Shown here in pieces: positions 17,488 through 26,075 of a DNA stretch of 64,000 nucleotides. Made by a program: the position numbers and the translations under genes. Source of the DNA: an uncultured Prevotellaceae bacterium (GTDB taxonomy: Bacteria; Bacteroidota; Bacteroidia; Bacteroidales; Bacteroidaceae). The notes under the pieces were generated by a model, which saw nothing but the letters and a program-made list of their open reading frames with translations, was not told the origin of the DNA and did not search any database. Position 1 is the stretch's first letter, and every line of letters starts with the position of its first letter. The DNA lies in contig CACYQD010000004.1 of NCBI GenBank assembly GCA_902776475.1, forward strand, positions 62,001 through 126,000. Reading direction: 5' to 3'.

Positions 17488-17520
17488 TAGAAACAAGATC
17501 AACCTCTAACTATAAAACGT

Positions 17521-20208
17521 ATGAGACATTTTTACGCTAACTTCATTCAACTTAAGCCACTTGGCCATCTCACAGCCTGCCTGCTGATGATGGCGGGCCT
17601 GACGCCCCAGGAAGCCGATGCCCAGTTGTCATCCAACCCCGACAAGTTTCTGGGCAACATCACTACCAGCTATCAGGTAGATTACGGCAATGAGAAATTC
17701 TACACCCTTTGGAACCAGATCACTCCAGAAAACGAGTCGAAGTGGTCATCGATAGAAGGTTCACGCAGAGGTAGTTTCAGTTGGGGCGGCTGCGACAACG
17801 CCTTCAACTACGCCAAGAACCACAACTTCCCGTTCAAGTTTCACTGTCTGATCTGGGGAGCCCAGTATCCCAACTGGCTCAACAACCTCTCCACTGATGA
17901 GCAATACAAAGCCATCGAGGAGTGGATGGACGCCATCAAGGCCCACTACCCCGACCTTCCCCTCATTGACGTCGTCAACGAGGCCGTGGCAGGTCATCAG
18001 CCCGCCCCCTATAAAGCCGCTTTGGGAGGCGACGGCAAGACCGGTTTCGACTGGATCATCAAAGCCTTCGAGATGGCCCATGAGCGCTGGCCGGATGCCA
18101 TTCTCATCTACAACGACTACAACACTTTCCAATGGCAGCGCGAACAGTTCATCGACCTGGTCAGGACGCTGCGCGACGCAGGAGCGCCCATCGACGCTTA
18201 CGGATGCCAGTCGCATGACCTCACCGACATGGACGTCAACAGTTTCAAGACGGCCATGAACCAGATCCAGAATGCGCTGAAGATGCCGATGTACAGCACC
18301 GAGTACGACATCGGCACCTCCGATGACAACCTCCAGAAGCAGCGCTACAGCGAGCAGATTCCCTATATGTGGGAAGCCGACTACTGCGCCGGCATCACCC
18401 TGTGGGGTTACATCTACGGCCACACCTGGACCACCGACGGCAACTCCGGTCTGATCCGCGACGGCAAGGACCGTCCGGCCATGACCTGGCTCCGTCAATA
18501 CATGCAGAGCGATGCCGCCAAGAATGCCAAGAGTCCCTTCCCCGGTATGGTGAAGGAAGCCTCCGTCTATGTGAAGTGCGCAAACCTGGCCATCACCAAA
18601 GGCGAAGAAGAAGCCATCTCCATCCGCGCCCGTCTGAAGACCAAGACCATCGACCACATTGACCTCTACGTCAACAACAAGTTCCACAGCAGACTGACGG
18701 AAGCCCCATACGAGATCAAATATACCCCGGAGAACACTGGCAAATACGAGGTGAAAGCCATTGTCACCGCCACCGACAGCACCAAGTTTGAGCGTCTGTC
18801 AGGTTTCACTGCCTACAACCCCCGCTCACCTTTCAACGGAGAGATCGAACTGCCCGGCACGCTGCAGGCAGAGAACTTCGACAAAGGAGCAGAGAACCTG
18901 ACCTACCACGACACCGACAGCAAGAACGAAGGCGGCACCTCCTACCGTAACGACAGCGAGGGAGTCGACATCGTGAGCGGCAACGGCGGCTATGCCATCG
19001 GTTACACCAGCACGGGCGAATGGCTCGAGTACACCGTGAATGTCAAGGAAGCCGGCATCTATTCTTTCAATGCCTATGCCTCCTCTGGAGTCACCAATTC
19101 CTCCTTCAACCTCACGCTGAACACCGATGAGGGTATGATTCCGCTCACCGAGAACATCGTCGTGCCCTGCGTGCAGTCCAACAACTGGGACAACTACAGA
19201 GCCATCTACGGCCGTCTCCTCGTACCGCTGGAGGAAGGCAGACAGATCATCCGCATCAACATCACCGGCAGCAGTTGCAACATCGACAAGATCGTGTTCA
19301 ATCACATCGAGGTGAATCCCGACATCAAGGTAGCCATCAGTGCCGACCCGTCGCCGGCCACCATCAATGAGAACACCACGATCAAGGTGGATGCCACCTG
19401 TGAGGCCAGTCCTGTCAAGACCGTGCGGCTTTATGTGGGCGATGTGCTGCTGAAGACCCTTACGGAAGCACCCTTCGAGACCACCTACAAACCCACGGCG
19501 AAAGGCACCTACAAAGTGACCGCCGTGGCCGTGACCGAGGACGGCAAAGAGTCTGAGATTGCCAAATATACTTTGAACGTCAACAACAAGCGCACCGCTT
19601 ACAGAGGTCTCATCACCCTGCCCGGTCTCCTGCAAGTCGAGAACTTCGACAAAGGCGGCGAAGGCTTCACCTTCCATGACTCCGACAGTCAGGATGAAGG
19701 CAACGCCGGTTACCGCACCGACAACGAAGGCGTGGATATCATCAAGATCACCGGCGGCTACGCCATTGGCTATACCGCCAACAACGAGTGGCTGGAATAC
19801 AGCGTCAACGTGACCGAGCCCGGCAAGTACGCCTACGAAGCCACCGTCTCGTCAGGACTCACCGGTTCGGGATTCTCCATCGGTCTGGTGAAGAATGGCC
19901 AGGTCACCACTCTTGCAAGAGTGAGCGTGCCTCAGACCGCCAGCAACAGTTGGGACACCTACAAGACCGTGAGCGGCAGTTTCGGTCAGGATCTTGAGGT
20001 GGGAGAGCAAATCCTTCGCATCACCATCACCGGAGCCTACTGCAACATCGACAAGATTGACCTGAAGTGCACCTCAGGCATCGACGAGACCGTCGTCAAC
20101 GAGGAAGGCAACCACTCTGGAGCGATCTACAATCTCTGGGGCGTCCGTGTGGATGACAACTACAAAGGCATCGTCATCAAGAACGGCAAGAAGGTCATCA
20201 ACCATTGA
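17521..20208 (+). CDS. Secreted GH10 endo-beta-1,4-xylanase with Ig-like and two CBM6 modules
   Basis: An 895-residue protein with an N-terminal export signal ending near AQLSS. Residues about 38-335 form the GH10 barrel. It has HCLIWGAQYPNWL, the acid/base Glu154 in DVVNEA, and the nucleophile Glu261 in STEYDI, plus GITLWGYIYGHTW. Two bacterial Ig-like domains (near 355-425 and 605-690) alternate with two CBM6 domains, each starting PGxLQxENFDKG and ending in a CNIDKI strand (near 445-600 and 700-855). The last residues, IYNLWGVRVDDNYKGIVIKN plus GKK, match the C-terminal tail of four other proteins here. Expected role: cleavage of xylan main chains outside the cell. A strong terminator follows. 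Confidence 0.95.
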   Translation: MRHFYANFIQLKPLGHLTACLLMMAGLTPQEADAQLSSNPDKFLGNITTSYQVDYGNEKFYTLWNQITPENESKWSSIEGSRRGSFSWGGCDNAFNYAKNHNFPFKFHCLIWGAQYPNWLNNLSTDEQYKAIEEWMDAIKAHYPDLPLIDVVNEAVAGHQPAPYKAALGGDGKTGFDWIIKAFEMAHERWPDAILIYNDYNTFQWQREQFIDLVRTLRDAGAPIDAYGCQSHDLTDMDVNSFKTAMNQIQNALKMPMYSTEYDIGTSDDNLQKQRYSEQIPYMWEADYCAGITLWGYIYGHTWTTDGNSGLIRDGKDRPAMTWLRQYMQSDAAKNAKSPFPGMVKEASVYVKCANLAITKGEEEAISIRARLKTKTIDHIDLYVNNKFHSRLTEAPYEIKYTPENTGKYEVKAIVTATDSTKFERLSGFTAYNPRSPFNGEIELPGTLQAENFDKGAENLTYHDTDSKNEGGTSYRNDSEGVDIVSGNGGYAIGYTSTGEWLEYTVNVKEAGIYSFNAYASSGVTNSSFNLTLNTDEGMIPLTENIVVPCVQSNNWDNYRAIYGRLLVPLEEGRQIIRINITGSSCNIDKIVFNHIEVNPDIKVAISADPSPATINENTTIKVDATCEASPVKTVRLYVGDVLLKTLTEAPFETTYKPTAKGTYKVTAVAVTEDGKESEIAKYTLNVNNKRTAYRGLITLPGLLQVENFDKGGEGFTFHDSDSQDEGNAGYRTDNEGVDIIKITGGYAIGYTANNEWLEYSVNVTEPGKYAYEATVSSGLTGSGFSIGLVKNGQVTTLARVSVPQTASNSWDTYKTVSGSFGQDLEVGEQILRITITGAYCNIDKIDLKCTSGIDETVVNEEGNHSGAIYNLWGVRVDDNYKGIVIKNGKKVINH

Positions 20209-20231
20209 CCAGTAAGACCCTTCACCATTTA

Positions 20232-20283
20232 ATTTCATCAAAATCGCCCCGTCAGACCTTTGACGGGGCGATTTTGATGAAAT
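20232..20283. terminator. Bidirectional terminator, perfect 23-bp stem
   Basis: 20232-20254 and 20261-20283 are perfect reverse complements around a 6-base loop (GACCTT). AT-rich stem bases flank a TCGCCCCGTCA core. It separates the GH10 gene from the convergent gene remnant. Confidence 0.88.
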
Positions 20284-20322
20284 AAGGTTTGTAAACCAAA
20301 TCGTTGGGACGGTTTTTACGAA

Positions 20323-21416
20323 TCAAAACTTGAGGACCGGTTTACCGTCAACCACTTGCCAGCATTTGTTATCGGAGTCAAAATTCAACCAACTGACTAT
20401 TTGAGCAACAGATTCTTGAGTCCAGTCAGAACCTTGAGATGAAGGTCCGGTAAGCATCTCTACAATAGATCCAAAGCGCTTGGTGAAGCCACTGCCTCTA
20501 CCGCCTTCAAATGTAACGCATGAGAAATAGAAGTCATTGGAGTTATTACTTGTTGGCGATTTAACAAAGCCATAAAACGGTCCACTGGCATAACTATTCT
20601 GATAAATATCTGTGAGGAAGCCGATGTCTGCAGCGTTCATCAAAGAACTGGCGAAAGTCACCGCTCTATTCGAATCATCGCTATAAACACGGCCGATAAA
20701 GCCACCACCGCCATAGGTTTTCTCACCCAGGATTTTTCCATCAAACAGACAATTGGTGATTTTGACCTTCACTCTATCATAAAAATATCCGACAAAACCA
20801 CCCAATGAGCCTCTTCCCTCTATGGTGGAGTTCTTTGAAGAGCCGGAAAAGGACTGGCTGGCAATACTTGAAAAAGAAGAATCTATTCCGCCGGAACGCT
20901 CGTTTTTTGACTAAGGGGCTTACTTTTTCCGGTCACGCCTAGATATGCCTGGACAGGATATCGATCCCATGAGGAGAAAACGCACTGGAATTTCTGGTTG
21001 GTGATGGGCAGTTTTTCCCAGGTGGAGTCGCTCATCAGCACCTCAAGATTGAAGGTGTCATCGATGGTCTGGCAAATCCGGTCGAGTTGGAAGAGATAGA
21101 CGCTGTCGTTGCCGAACGGGTGCGACTTGCACTTGATATGGATGGGAGGTACATTGACGCTGGCCGCCTGCACTGTCAGGTCAACTGGTTGGTCAGACAT
21201 GGGTACATTCATGAAAAAGTACCTGCTGGTGGTCATCTTTTTTGTCACCTTTCCATGTTTGGCCACAATGTTGTAGCTATAGTTCTGTCCGTCATCCTCA
21301 AGTTTGAAGGTGAGGATGGTACGGTCGCGCATTTTGCCAACGATTAGGCCAAAAAACGAACTATCAAGTCCATCATTTCCCAAACTCAGTGGCCAAAATG
21401 TTAATTTTTGCAACAA
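20323..21416 (-). pseudogene. Frameshifted and truncated surface-protein gene with GLUG-like repeats
   Basis: Two overlapping frames together read as one protein. The upstream part (21416-20883) ends prematurely after SQKTSVPAE. The downstream part has no start codon but is open back to 20911 and gives NERSGGIDSS, then GSLGGFVGYFYDRVKVKITN and GGGGFIGRVYSDDSN, a GLUG-like pattern. A one-base shift at a run of six A (T6 at 20903-20908 on the + strand) joins them. No signal peptide or ATG exists at the 5' end. The 3' end (CWQVVDGKPVLKF) looks intact. It resembles the NCLFSGS region of the giant surface protein at 30790-40857. Slippage at the A run or a sequencing error cannot be excluded. Confidence 0.65.
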
Positions 21417-21513
21417 AATGGGCTATGCTTTTTACTTTTTTCACAAAAAAGCATCTAATTACTAATATCATCAATCATTTCTAACCATTATCAAACCATT
21501 CAAATTATTGCTT

Positions 21514-22770
21514 ATGAAACGCATGTTTCTCATGACGGCCGCATTATCCGCAATGCTGGCCAGTGCTCAGGTTGTGGAGGATTTCAAGCCCGCCAGCACC
21601 AACCAGGAAGGTAAGGAATACCCGATGGTCAACTCACAGCGCATGGTGCGCGCCCAGATCTCAGCCCCCGAGGCCACAAGCGTGAAGCTCGACATCGGCG
21701 GAGTGAAATACGACATGGTGAAGGATGCCAATGGCGTATGGACGGGAGAGTCCGCTCCCCAGGATGAAGGATTCCACTACTACCAGCTCAACATCGACGG
21801 TGCCTCCGTGCCCGATCCAGGCAGCAAATACTATTATGGAGCCAGCCGTTGGGGCAGCGGCATCGACGTGCCTGCCTCGGACGAGGAATTTTATACGGTG
21901 AAGAACGTTCCCCAAGGATCCGTCAACGAAGTCTATTATTACTCCACGGTGACTGAGAAGATGCGTCATTGCTATATCTATCTCCCCGCCGCATATCGTC
22001 AGAATCCCACCCAGAAGTTCCCTGTGCTCTATCTGCAGCATGGCATGGGCGAGAACGAAACCGGCTGGTCAGCACAAGGCAAGACCGGTATCATCATGGA
22101 CAACCTCATCGCAGCCGGCAAGGCCGTGCCCTTCATCATTGTGATGGACAATGGTCTGAACGCCCAGCCCGCCCATCCTGACACCACCCAGCAGGCCAAT
22201 CCCTTCGGTGGATTCCCGGGCATGGGACCCCGTCCGCAGGGTCAAGGCGGCGCCCGTCCGCAGGGAGGTCCTCAGGGCATGCGTCCCGGTGGCGGTCAGG
22301 GCATGGGTCCTGGCGGCCAGGGGCGTCCCGGAGGTCCACGCCGTGGAGGATTCGGCGGTTTCAATGGTTTCCAGGAAGTGCTGCTGAAGGACATCATCCC
22401 CATGGTGGAGAGCAACTACCGTGTCATTGCCGACACCGAGCACCGCGCTTTGGCCGGTCTGTCGATGGGCGGCATGCAGACCCACATGATCACCCTGGCC
22501 AACCCCACCAAGTTTGCCTATGTCGGCATGTTCAGCGGCGGCACCTTCCGCACGGAAGAGTTGCAGGACGCCGCCGACTTCAAGAAGACCAACAAGGTGC
22601 TCTTCATGAGCTGCGGCAGCAGGGAGAACCGTATGGGTGTCGACCAGGCTGCCGAGGCATTGAGAGGCATCGGCATCAACGCCCACTCCTATGTGTCGCC
22701 TGAGACAGCCCACGAATGGCAGACCTGGCGCCGCAGTCTCTATCAGTTCGCCCAATTGTTGTTCAAATAA
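21514..22770 (+). CDS. Secreted CE1-type esterase (feruloyl/acetyl esterase) with Gly/Pro-rich insert
   Basis: A 418-residue protein. The ATG at 21514 (MKRMFLMTAALSAMLASAQ) gives a signal peptide. Residues about 35-125 form an N-terminal E-set (CBM48-like) domain. The alpha/beta-hydrolase follows, with FPVLYLQHGMGENETGW as oxyanion region, the nucleophile Ser317 in GLSMGG, and the His in ETAHEWQTWR near the C-terminus. This layout is typical of Bacteroidota CE1 esterases that remove ferulate or acetate from arabinoxylan. Between strands, residues about 235-285 are an unusual Gly/Pro/Gln/Arg-rich insert (repeats of GGxQGMxPGG type). The next esterase gene starts 12 bases downstream, so the two form an operon. 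Confidence 0.9.
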   Translation: MKRMFLMTAALSAMLASAQVVEDFKPASTNQEGKEYPMVNSQRMVRAQISAPEATSVKLDIGGVKYDMVKDANGVWTGESAPQDEGFHYYQLNIDGASVPDPGSKYYYGASRWGSGIDVPASDEEFYTVKNVPQGSVNEVYYYSTVTEKMRHCYIYLPAAYRQNPTQKFPVLYLQHGMGENETGWSAQGKTGIIMDNLIAAGKAVPFIIVMDNGLNAQPAHPDTTQQANPFGGFPGMGPRPQGQGGARPQGGPQGMRPGGGQGMGPGGQGRPGGPRRGGFGGFNGFQEVLLKDIIPMVESNYRVIADTEHRALAGLSMGGMQTHMITLANPTKFAYVGMFSGGTFRTEELQDAADFKKTNKVLFMSCGSRENRMGVDQAAEALRGIGINAHSYVSPETAHEWQTWRRSLYQFAQLLFK

Positions 22771-22782
22771 GCCCGCATCCCC

Positions 22783-24234
22783 ATGAAGAAACTGTTGATA
22801 TTCAGTCTCCTGCTTCTGGCCCTGACGGTTCAGGGACAGACAGCAAGGACTTTCAAGATTGACCTCACCGATGAGTCGCATGTGGTGTGTTTCCTGCCCG
22901 AGAAGCCCTCTGGCAGGGCTATTGTCGGTATCCCCGGCGGTGGATATTCCGTTTTGTCCAACACCCATGAAGGCACCCAGTGGTCGAATTGGCTCAACCA
23001 ACAAGGCATTGCCTATTTCGTGGTGAACTACCGTCTGCCCAACGGCGACCGCACCCGTCCGATCGGCGATGTGGAGAAGACTTTCCGCATCGTGCGCGAC
23101 TCTGCCGCCGTGTGGGGCATCCAGCCCCGCGACGTGGGTATCATGGGTTTCTCTGCCGGTGGCCATCTGGCCTCGGTCATTTCCACCCTCTCCGACTATG
23201 AAGTGCGCCCCGATTTCACCATCCTGTTCTATCCGGTCATCTCCATGGACGAGCGTCTTTCCCATAAATACTCCTGCCTCAATTTCCTTGGAGCAGAAGG
23301 TCAGAAAGACCCCGCTTTGGTGCGCAAGTACTCCACCCAGAACGCCGTGAAGCGCCACCTCACTCCCCCGGCCATCATCCTGATGTCGAACGACGACCGT
23401 CTGGTACCACCTGTCACCAATGGTGTCGCCTATTATTCCGCCATGCGGAATGCCGGCAATGAGTGCTCGATGTATATCTATCCCGCGGGAGACCACGGAT
23501 GGGGTGTCGGCCCATGGTTCAAATACCACGACCAGATGCTCAACGACCTCGGCAACTGGCTGAACAACCACAAGGCTCCTAAAGCAGATGCTTTGCGTGT
23601 GGCCTGCATCGGCAACAGTATCACCGACGGTCATGGCATCGACATGGCCCCACAGCACGGTTACCCCGCACTGCTGCAGCAGAAGTTGGGAGAGGGATAC
23701 TGGGTGAAGAATTTCGGAGTCAGCGCCCGCACGCAGCTCAACAAGGGAGACCATCCTTATATGGAAGAAACCGCTTGGCGCGACGCACAGGCTTTCAAGC
23801 CAGACATCGTCATCATCAAGCTGGGCACCAATGACTCGAAGCCCCAGAACTGGCAGTATGGTTCAGAATTCAAGAAAGACCTACAGCAACTGGTCACCAC
23901 GCTCAATCCCAGCCTTGCCGTTTCAGCCAAGGGCAAAAAGGCCAAGAAAAGCAAGAAGGGGCAACCGGCAGTGCAGGCAGGCCCGAAAATATATCTCTGC
24001 ACCCCTATCCCCGCCTTCAAGTCCACATGGGACATCAATGACCAGGTGATTACCAACGAGATCATCCCCGTCCAGCAGGAAGTGGCCAAGGAATATGGGC
24101 TGACGGTCATCGACCTCCATACTCTGTTTGCTGACGACAGCGACAAGGTGCAGTCCGACGGCATCCACCCCAACGACAAGGGCGTGCGGAAGATGGCTGA
24201 GATCATCGCCAACGCCGTGAAGGAAGGCCAATGA
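22783..24234 (+). CDS. Two-domain esterase: alpha/beta-hydrolase plus SGNH hydrolase
   Basis: A 483-residue secreted protein (signal MKKLLIFSLLLLALTVQGQ). Residues 20-265 are an alpha/beta-hydrolase of the BD-FAE/Aes type: oxyanion motif GIPGGGYSVLS, nucleophile in GFSAGGHLAS, Asp in NDDRLVPP and His in AGDHGWG. Residues 270-483 are an SGNH/GDSL esterase: block I GNSITDG, block III GTND, block V DGIHPND. Two independent active sites suggest removal of two kinds of acyl substituent (for example acetyl and feruloyl) from xylan. A Lys-rich loop (KGKKAKKSKKG) lies in the SGNH domain. It sits 12 bases after the CE1 esterase gene and ends at a strong terminator. Confidence 0.9.
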   Translation: MKKLLIFSLLLLALTVQGQTARTFKIDLTDESHVVCFLPEKPSGRAIVGIPGGGYSVLSNTHEGTQWSNWLNQQGIAYFVVNYRLPNGDRTRPIGDVEKTFRIVRDSAAVWGIQPRDVGIMGFSAGGHLASVISTLSDYEVRPDFTILFYPVISMDERLSHKYSCLNFLGAEGQKDPALVRKYSTQNAVKRHLTPPAIILMSNDDRLVPPVTNGVAYYSAMRNAGNECSMYIYPAGDHGWGVGPWFKYHDQMLNDLGNWLNNHKAPKADALRVACIGNSITDGHGIDMAPQHGYPALLQQKLGEGYWVKNFGVSARTQLNKGDHPYMEETAWRDAQAFKPDIVIIKLGTNDSKPQNWQYGSEFKKDLQQLVTTLNPSLAVSAKGKKAKKSKKGQPAVQAGPKIYLCTPIPAFKSTWDINDQVITNEIIPVQQEVAKEYGLTVIDLHTLFADDSDKVQSDGIHPNDKGVRKMAEIIANAVKEGQ

Positions 24235-24261
24235 GGGACGAGTTACAAACTTAGAATCATC

Positions 24262-24292
24262 AAAAAAGAGGGGATGCACTCCCCTCTTTTTT
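24262..24292. terminator. Bidirectional terminator between convergent genes
   Basis: AAAAAAGAGGGGA (24262-24274) and TCCCCTCTTTTTT (24280-24292) form a perfect 13-bp stem with a 5-base loop and T runs on both strands. The stop codon of the SH3-domain gene overlaps its right end. Confidence 0.9.
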
Positions 24293-24752
24293 AGTCTGCG
24301 TAATAAGCGGCCCAACTGACGAGGTCCGCCCTCACATAGCCCACTTTGCCTTTGATTTTGATCTTATACCAGCCATTGGCCTTGCCGAGGCAATCGAACG
24401 CAAAGTCCGGATAATCCTTCATACTGTCCTCCTCGGTGATCTTAGCCACCACAGCCGTTTTGGTGGAAGGGCCTTTGCGGACGTTGATATTCCCCTTCAC
24501 TCCATCGGCACGGACGACAAAGCCCTTGCCTTTCTCAGGAGTCCAGATTTCCACCCGGCCATTTTTCTTCGACACCTCCTCTTCCCAATCCACCGGATTG
24601 GCGATGTAGGAGGTAGGAGTCTCACGCACGAATCTGCCCACCAGTGTTCCGTCGTTGGTGACGACCACCTTCAACCTATCCTGGGCATTGGCAGACAAGA
24701 TGCCCAGAGCAACAAACAGCAATAAAAAGAGTTTTCTCATTTTTGTATTCAT
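24291..24752 (-). CDS. Secreted SH3-domain protein
   Basis: A 153-residue protein with a signal peptide (MRKLFLLLFVALGILSANAQ; the ATG at 24740 is an equally good start). Residues about 85-150 are a bacterial SH3 domain: GNINVRKGPSTKTAVVAKI, then CLGKANGWYKIKIKGKVGYVRADLVSWA. Such domains bind cell-wall peptides or glycans. A paralogue with the same layout lies at 48254-48685. It converges on the esterase operon and shares its terminator. The gap upstream is full of short repeats. Confidence 0.82.
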   Translation of the reverse strand: MNTKMRKLFLLLFVALGILSANAQDRLKVVVTNDGTLVGRFVRETPTSYIANPVDWEEEVSKKNGRVEIWTPEKGKGFVVRADGVKGNINVRKGPSTKTAVVAKITEEDSMKDYPDFAFDCLGKANGWYKIKIKGKVGYVRADLVSWAAYYAD

Positions 24753-24771
24753 TTTGTTAAGTTTCGCATTT

Positions 24772-24824
24772 GTAGGAGTTTAGATTTTTAGGAGTTTGGG
24801 AGTTTAGGAGTTTAGGAGTTTAGA
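24772..24824. repeat. TAGGAGTTT microsatellite
   Basis: Five to six imperfect 9-11-bp units of TAGGAGTTT lie just upstream of the SH3-domain gene. Confidence 0.65.
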
Positions 24825-24877
24825 CAATAGTTCGATTGAGAGAGAGGAGAGGAAATGTAAAACTGAGTTTTGTTATT

Positions 24878-25012
24878 CCCTCACCTAACCTCTCCCAGAG
24901 GGAGAGGGATTAGTTTGTGGTGTCTCCCAAAGGGAGAGGGATCAGTTTGTGGTGTCTCCCAGAGGGAGAGGGATAAGTTTGTGGTGTCTCCCAAAGGGAG
25001 AGGGATAAGTTT
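24878..25012. repeat. Four tandem 32-bp hairpin units plus a dispersed repeat copy
   Basis: The tract begins with a near copy of the 30-bp element at 4495 (CCCTCACCTAACC...). Four 32-bp units follow, each made of the palindrome TCTCCC-ARA-GGGAGA plus the spacer GGGATNAGTTTGTGGTG. A serial hairpin array would form in RNA or single-stranded DNA. The remaining 34 bases to the next stop codon hold no other feature. Confidence 0.8.
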
Positions 25013-25046
25013 GCTTTCAACTTGAGAAAGATGAGCCATTTTGTTA

Positions 25047-26039
25047 TTAATGGTAGCGCTGATAGAAGCTACCCATGGGATATCTCATCATTTTCTTGCC
25101 TCTTTGGCGCATGAGGTAGTAGTTGACCGACTCATCCGTTGACATGTGGGTGCAGAAGATGTCAAGACCTTCCTTTCCCTTGACCACGGCGATGATGCAC
25201 GGTTCGTTGTATTCTTCCGGATCATAGTTGGACCAGTTGATCTCGCCATCTATCACCTCGCAGGTGTCGGTCCATACCGTCACCTCGCCAGCCTTTTCGA
25301 GCACCCAGGCAGCAACCCCGAATTTGTCATTGGGCTGAGTAGTCATGATGCCGAAATGGTATTCATCGCCGATGACGTATCTGATGCGGTTTTTCAGCAC
25401 TTGAGCCCCCACAATCTTCTCTACGGCAGCCTCTGCGGAAGCATCAAACTGCGGTCCCAGCGGGTCTTCGGTCGTGGTGTAGTGACCCTCCATGACGGTG
25501 CGGTCCTTCAGGTAATCAGCCGAGACGATGATGCCATCAGTATAATCCATGGGAATCAGTTCGCCCTCTTCCGTCCGGTCGCCATGCGTCTGCATATACT
25601 TTTCAACGGCCTTCGCATCAGCAAAGCTGAAGATTTGTCCTTTCATTCCATCCAGTTTTTGGCCAGTCTCCTCATCCTCCATCTGATAGTAATACTCATT
25701 GATGTAGCTGGTGTCGTGGTCCAAATCCTTGTTTTTCTCCTCCTTGTAGGTGATATCAAAGCAGGCACCATTGAGGATGAGCCTGGTGTATTTCTCCGGT
25801 GACTGCCGGAGCATCTTGCCCTCAGCCATGATATCGCCCTCATTGAAAGGAGCGAAAAGCGGCAGGCCGTTGACATAGACTGCGAGAGCCGGCGGAACGT
25901 CGGTATCCTCTAACTGAGCACCTTTTGCGGTAGTATTTTCGGAAGACTCTCCAGAGGTGTTGTTCGGTTGTTTGCTCATGGAGCATCCGAAAAGGAAGAT
26001 AGCCATCGAAGCTATGGTCAGAATGATTTTATTATCCAT
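25047..26039 (-). CDS. Lipoprotein of unknown function
   Basis: A 330-residue protein starting MDNKIILTIASMAIFLFGC, a lipoprotein signal with lipobox FLFGC. A Ser/Thr/Asn-rich linker leads to a mixed acidic domain (LPLFAPFNEGDIMAEGKMLR, DGIIVSADYLKDRTVMEGHY, GLDIFCTHMSTDESVNYYLM). No catalytic motif or known family is recognised. It starts 36 bases after the carboxylesterase gene stop and is probably co-transcribed with it. Confidence 0.75.
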   Translation of the reverse strand: MDNKIILTIASMAIFLFGCSMSKQPNNTSGESSENTTAKGAQLEDTDVPPALAVYVNGLPLFAPFNEGDIMAEGKMLRQSPEKYTRLILNGACFDITYKEEKNKDLDHDTSYINEYYYQMEDEETGQKLDGMKGQIFSFADAKAVEKYMQTHGDRTEEGELIPMDYTDGIIVSADYLKDRTVMEGHYTTTEDPLGPQFDASAEAAVEKIVGAQVLKNRIRYVIGDEYHFGIMTTQPNDKFGVAAWVLEKAGEVTVWTDTCEVIDGEINWSNYDPEEYNEPCIIAVVKGKEGLDIFCTHMSTDESVNYYLMRQRGKKMMRYPMGSFYQRYH

Positions 26040-26075
26040 ATCATCAGTTATTTAAAAAGTTTTTTTACTTCAGCT

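Noticed and set aside
22069..23754. 561-codon open frame on the minus strand opposite the CE1 and two-domain esterase genes
   Set aside because: It lies wholly antisense to two genes with complete catalytic motifs; its translation shows no family motif and arises from GC-rich codon bias.
24878..25012. CRISPR array
   Set aside because: The spacers are identical, not unique, and there are no cas genes; it is a tandem repeat.
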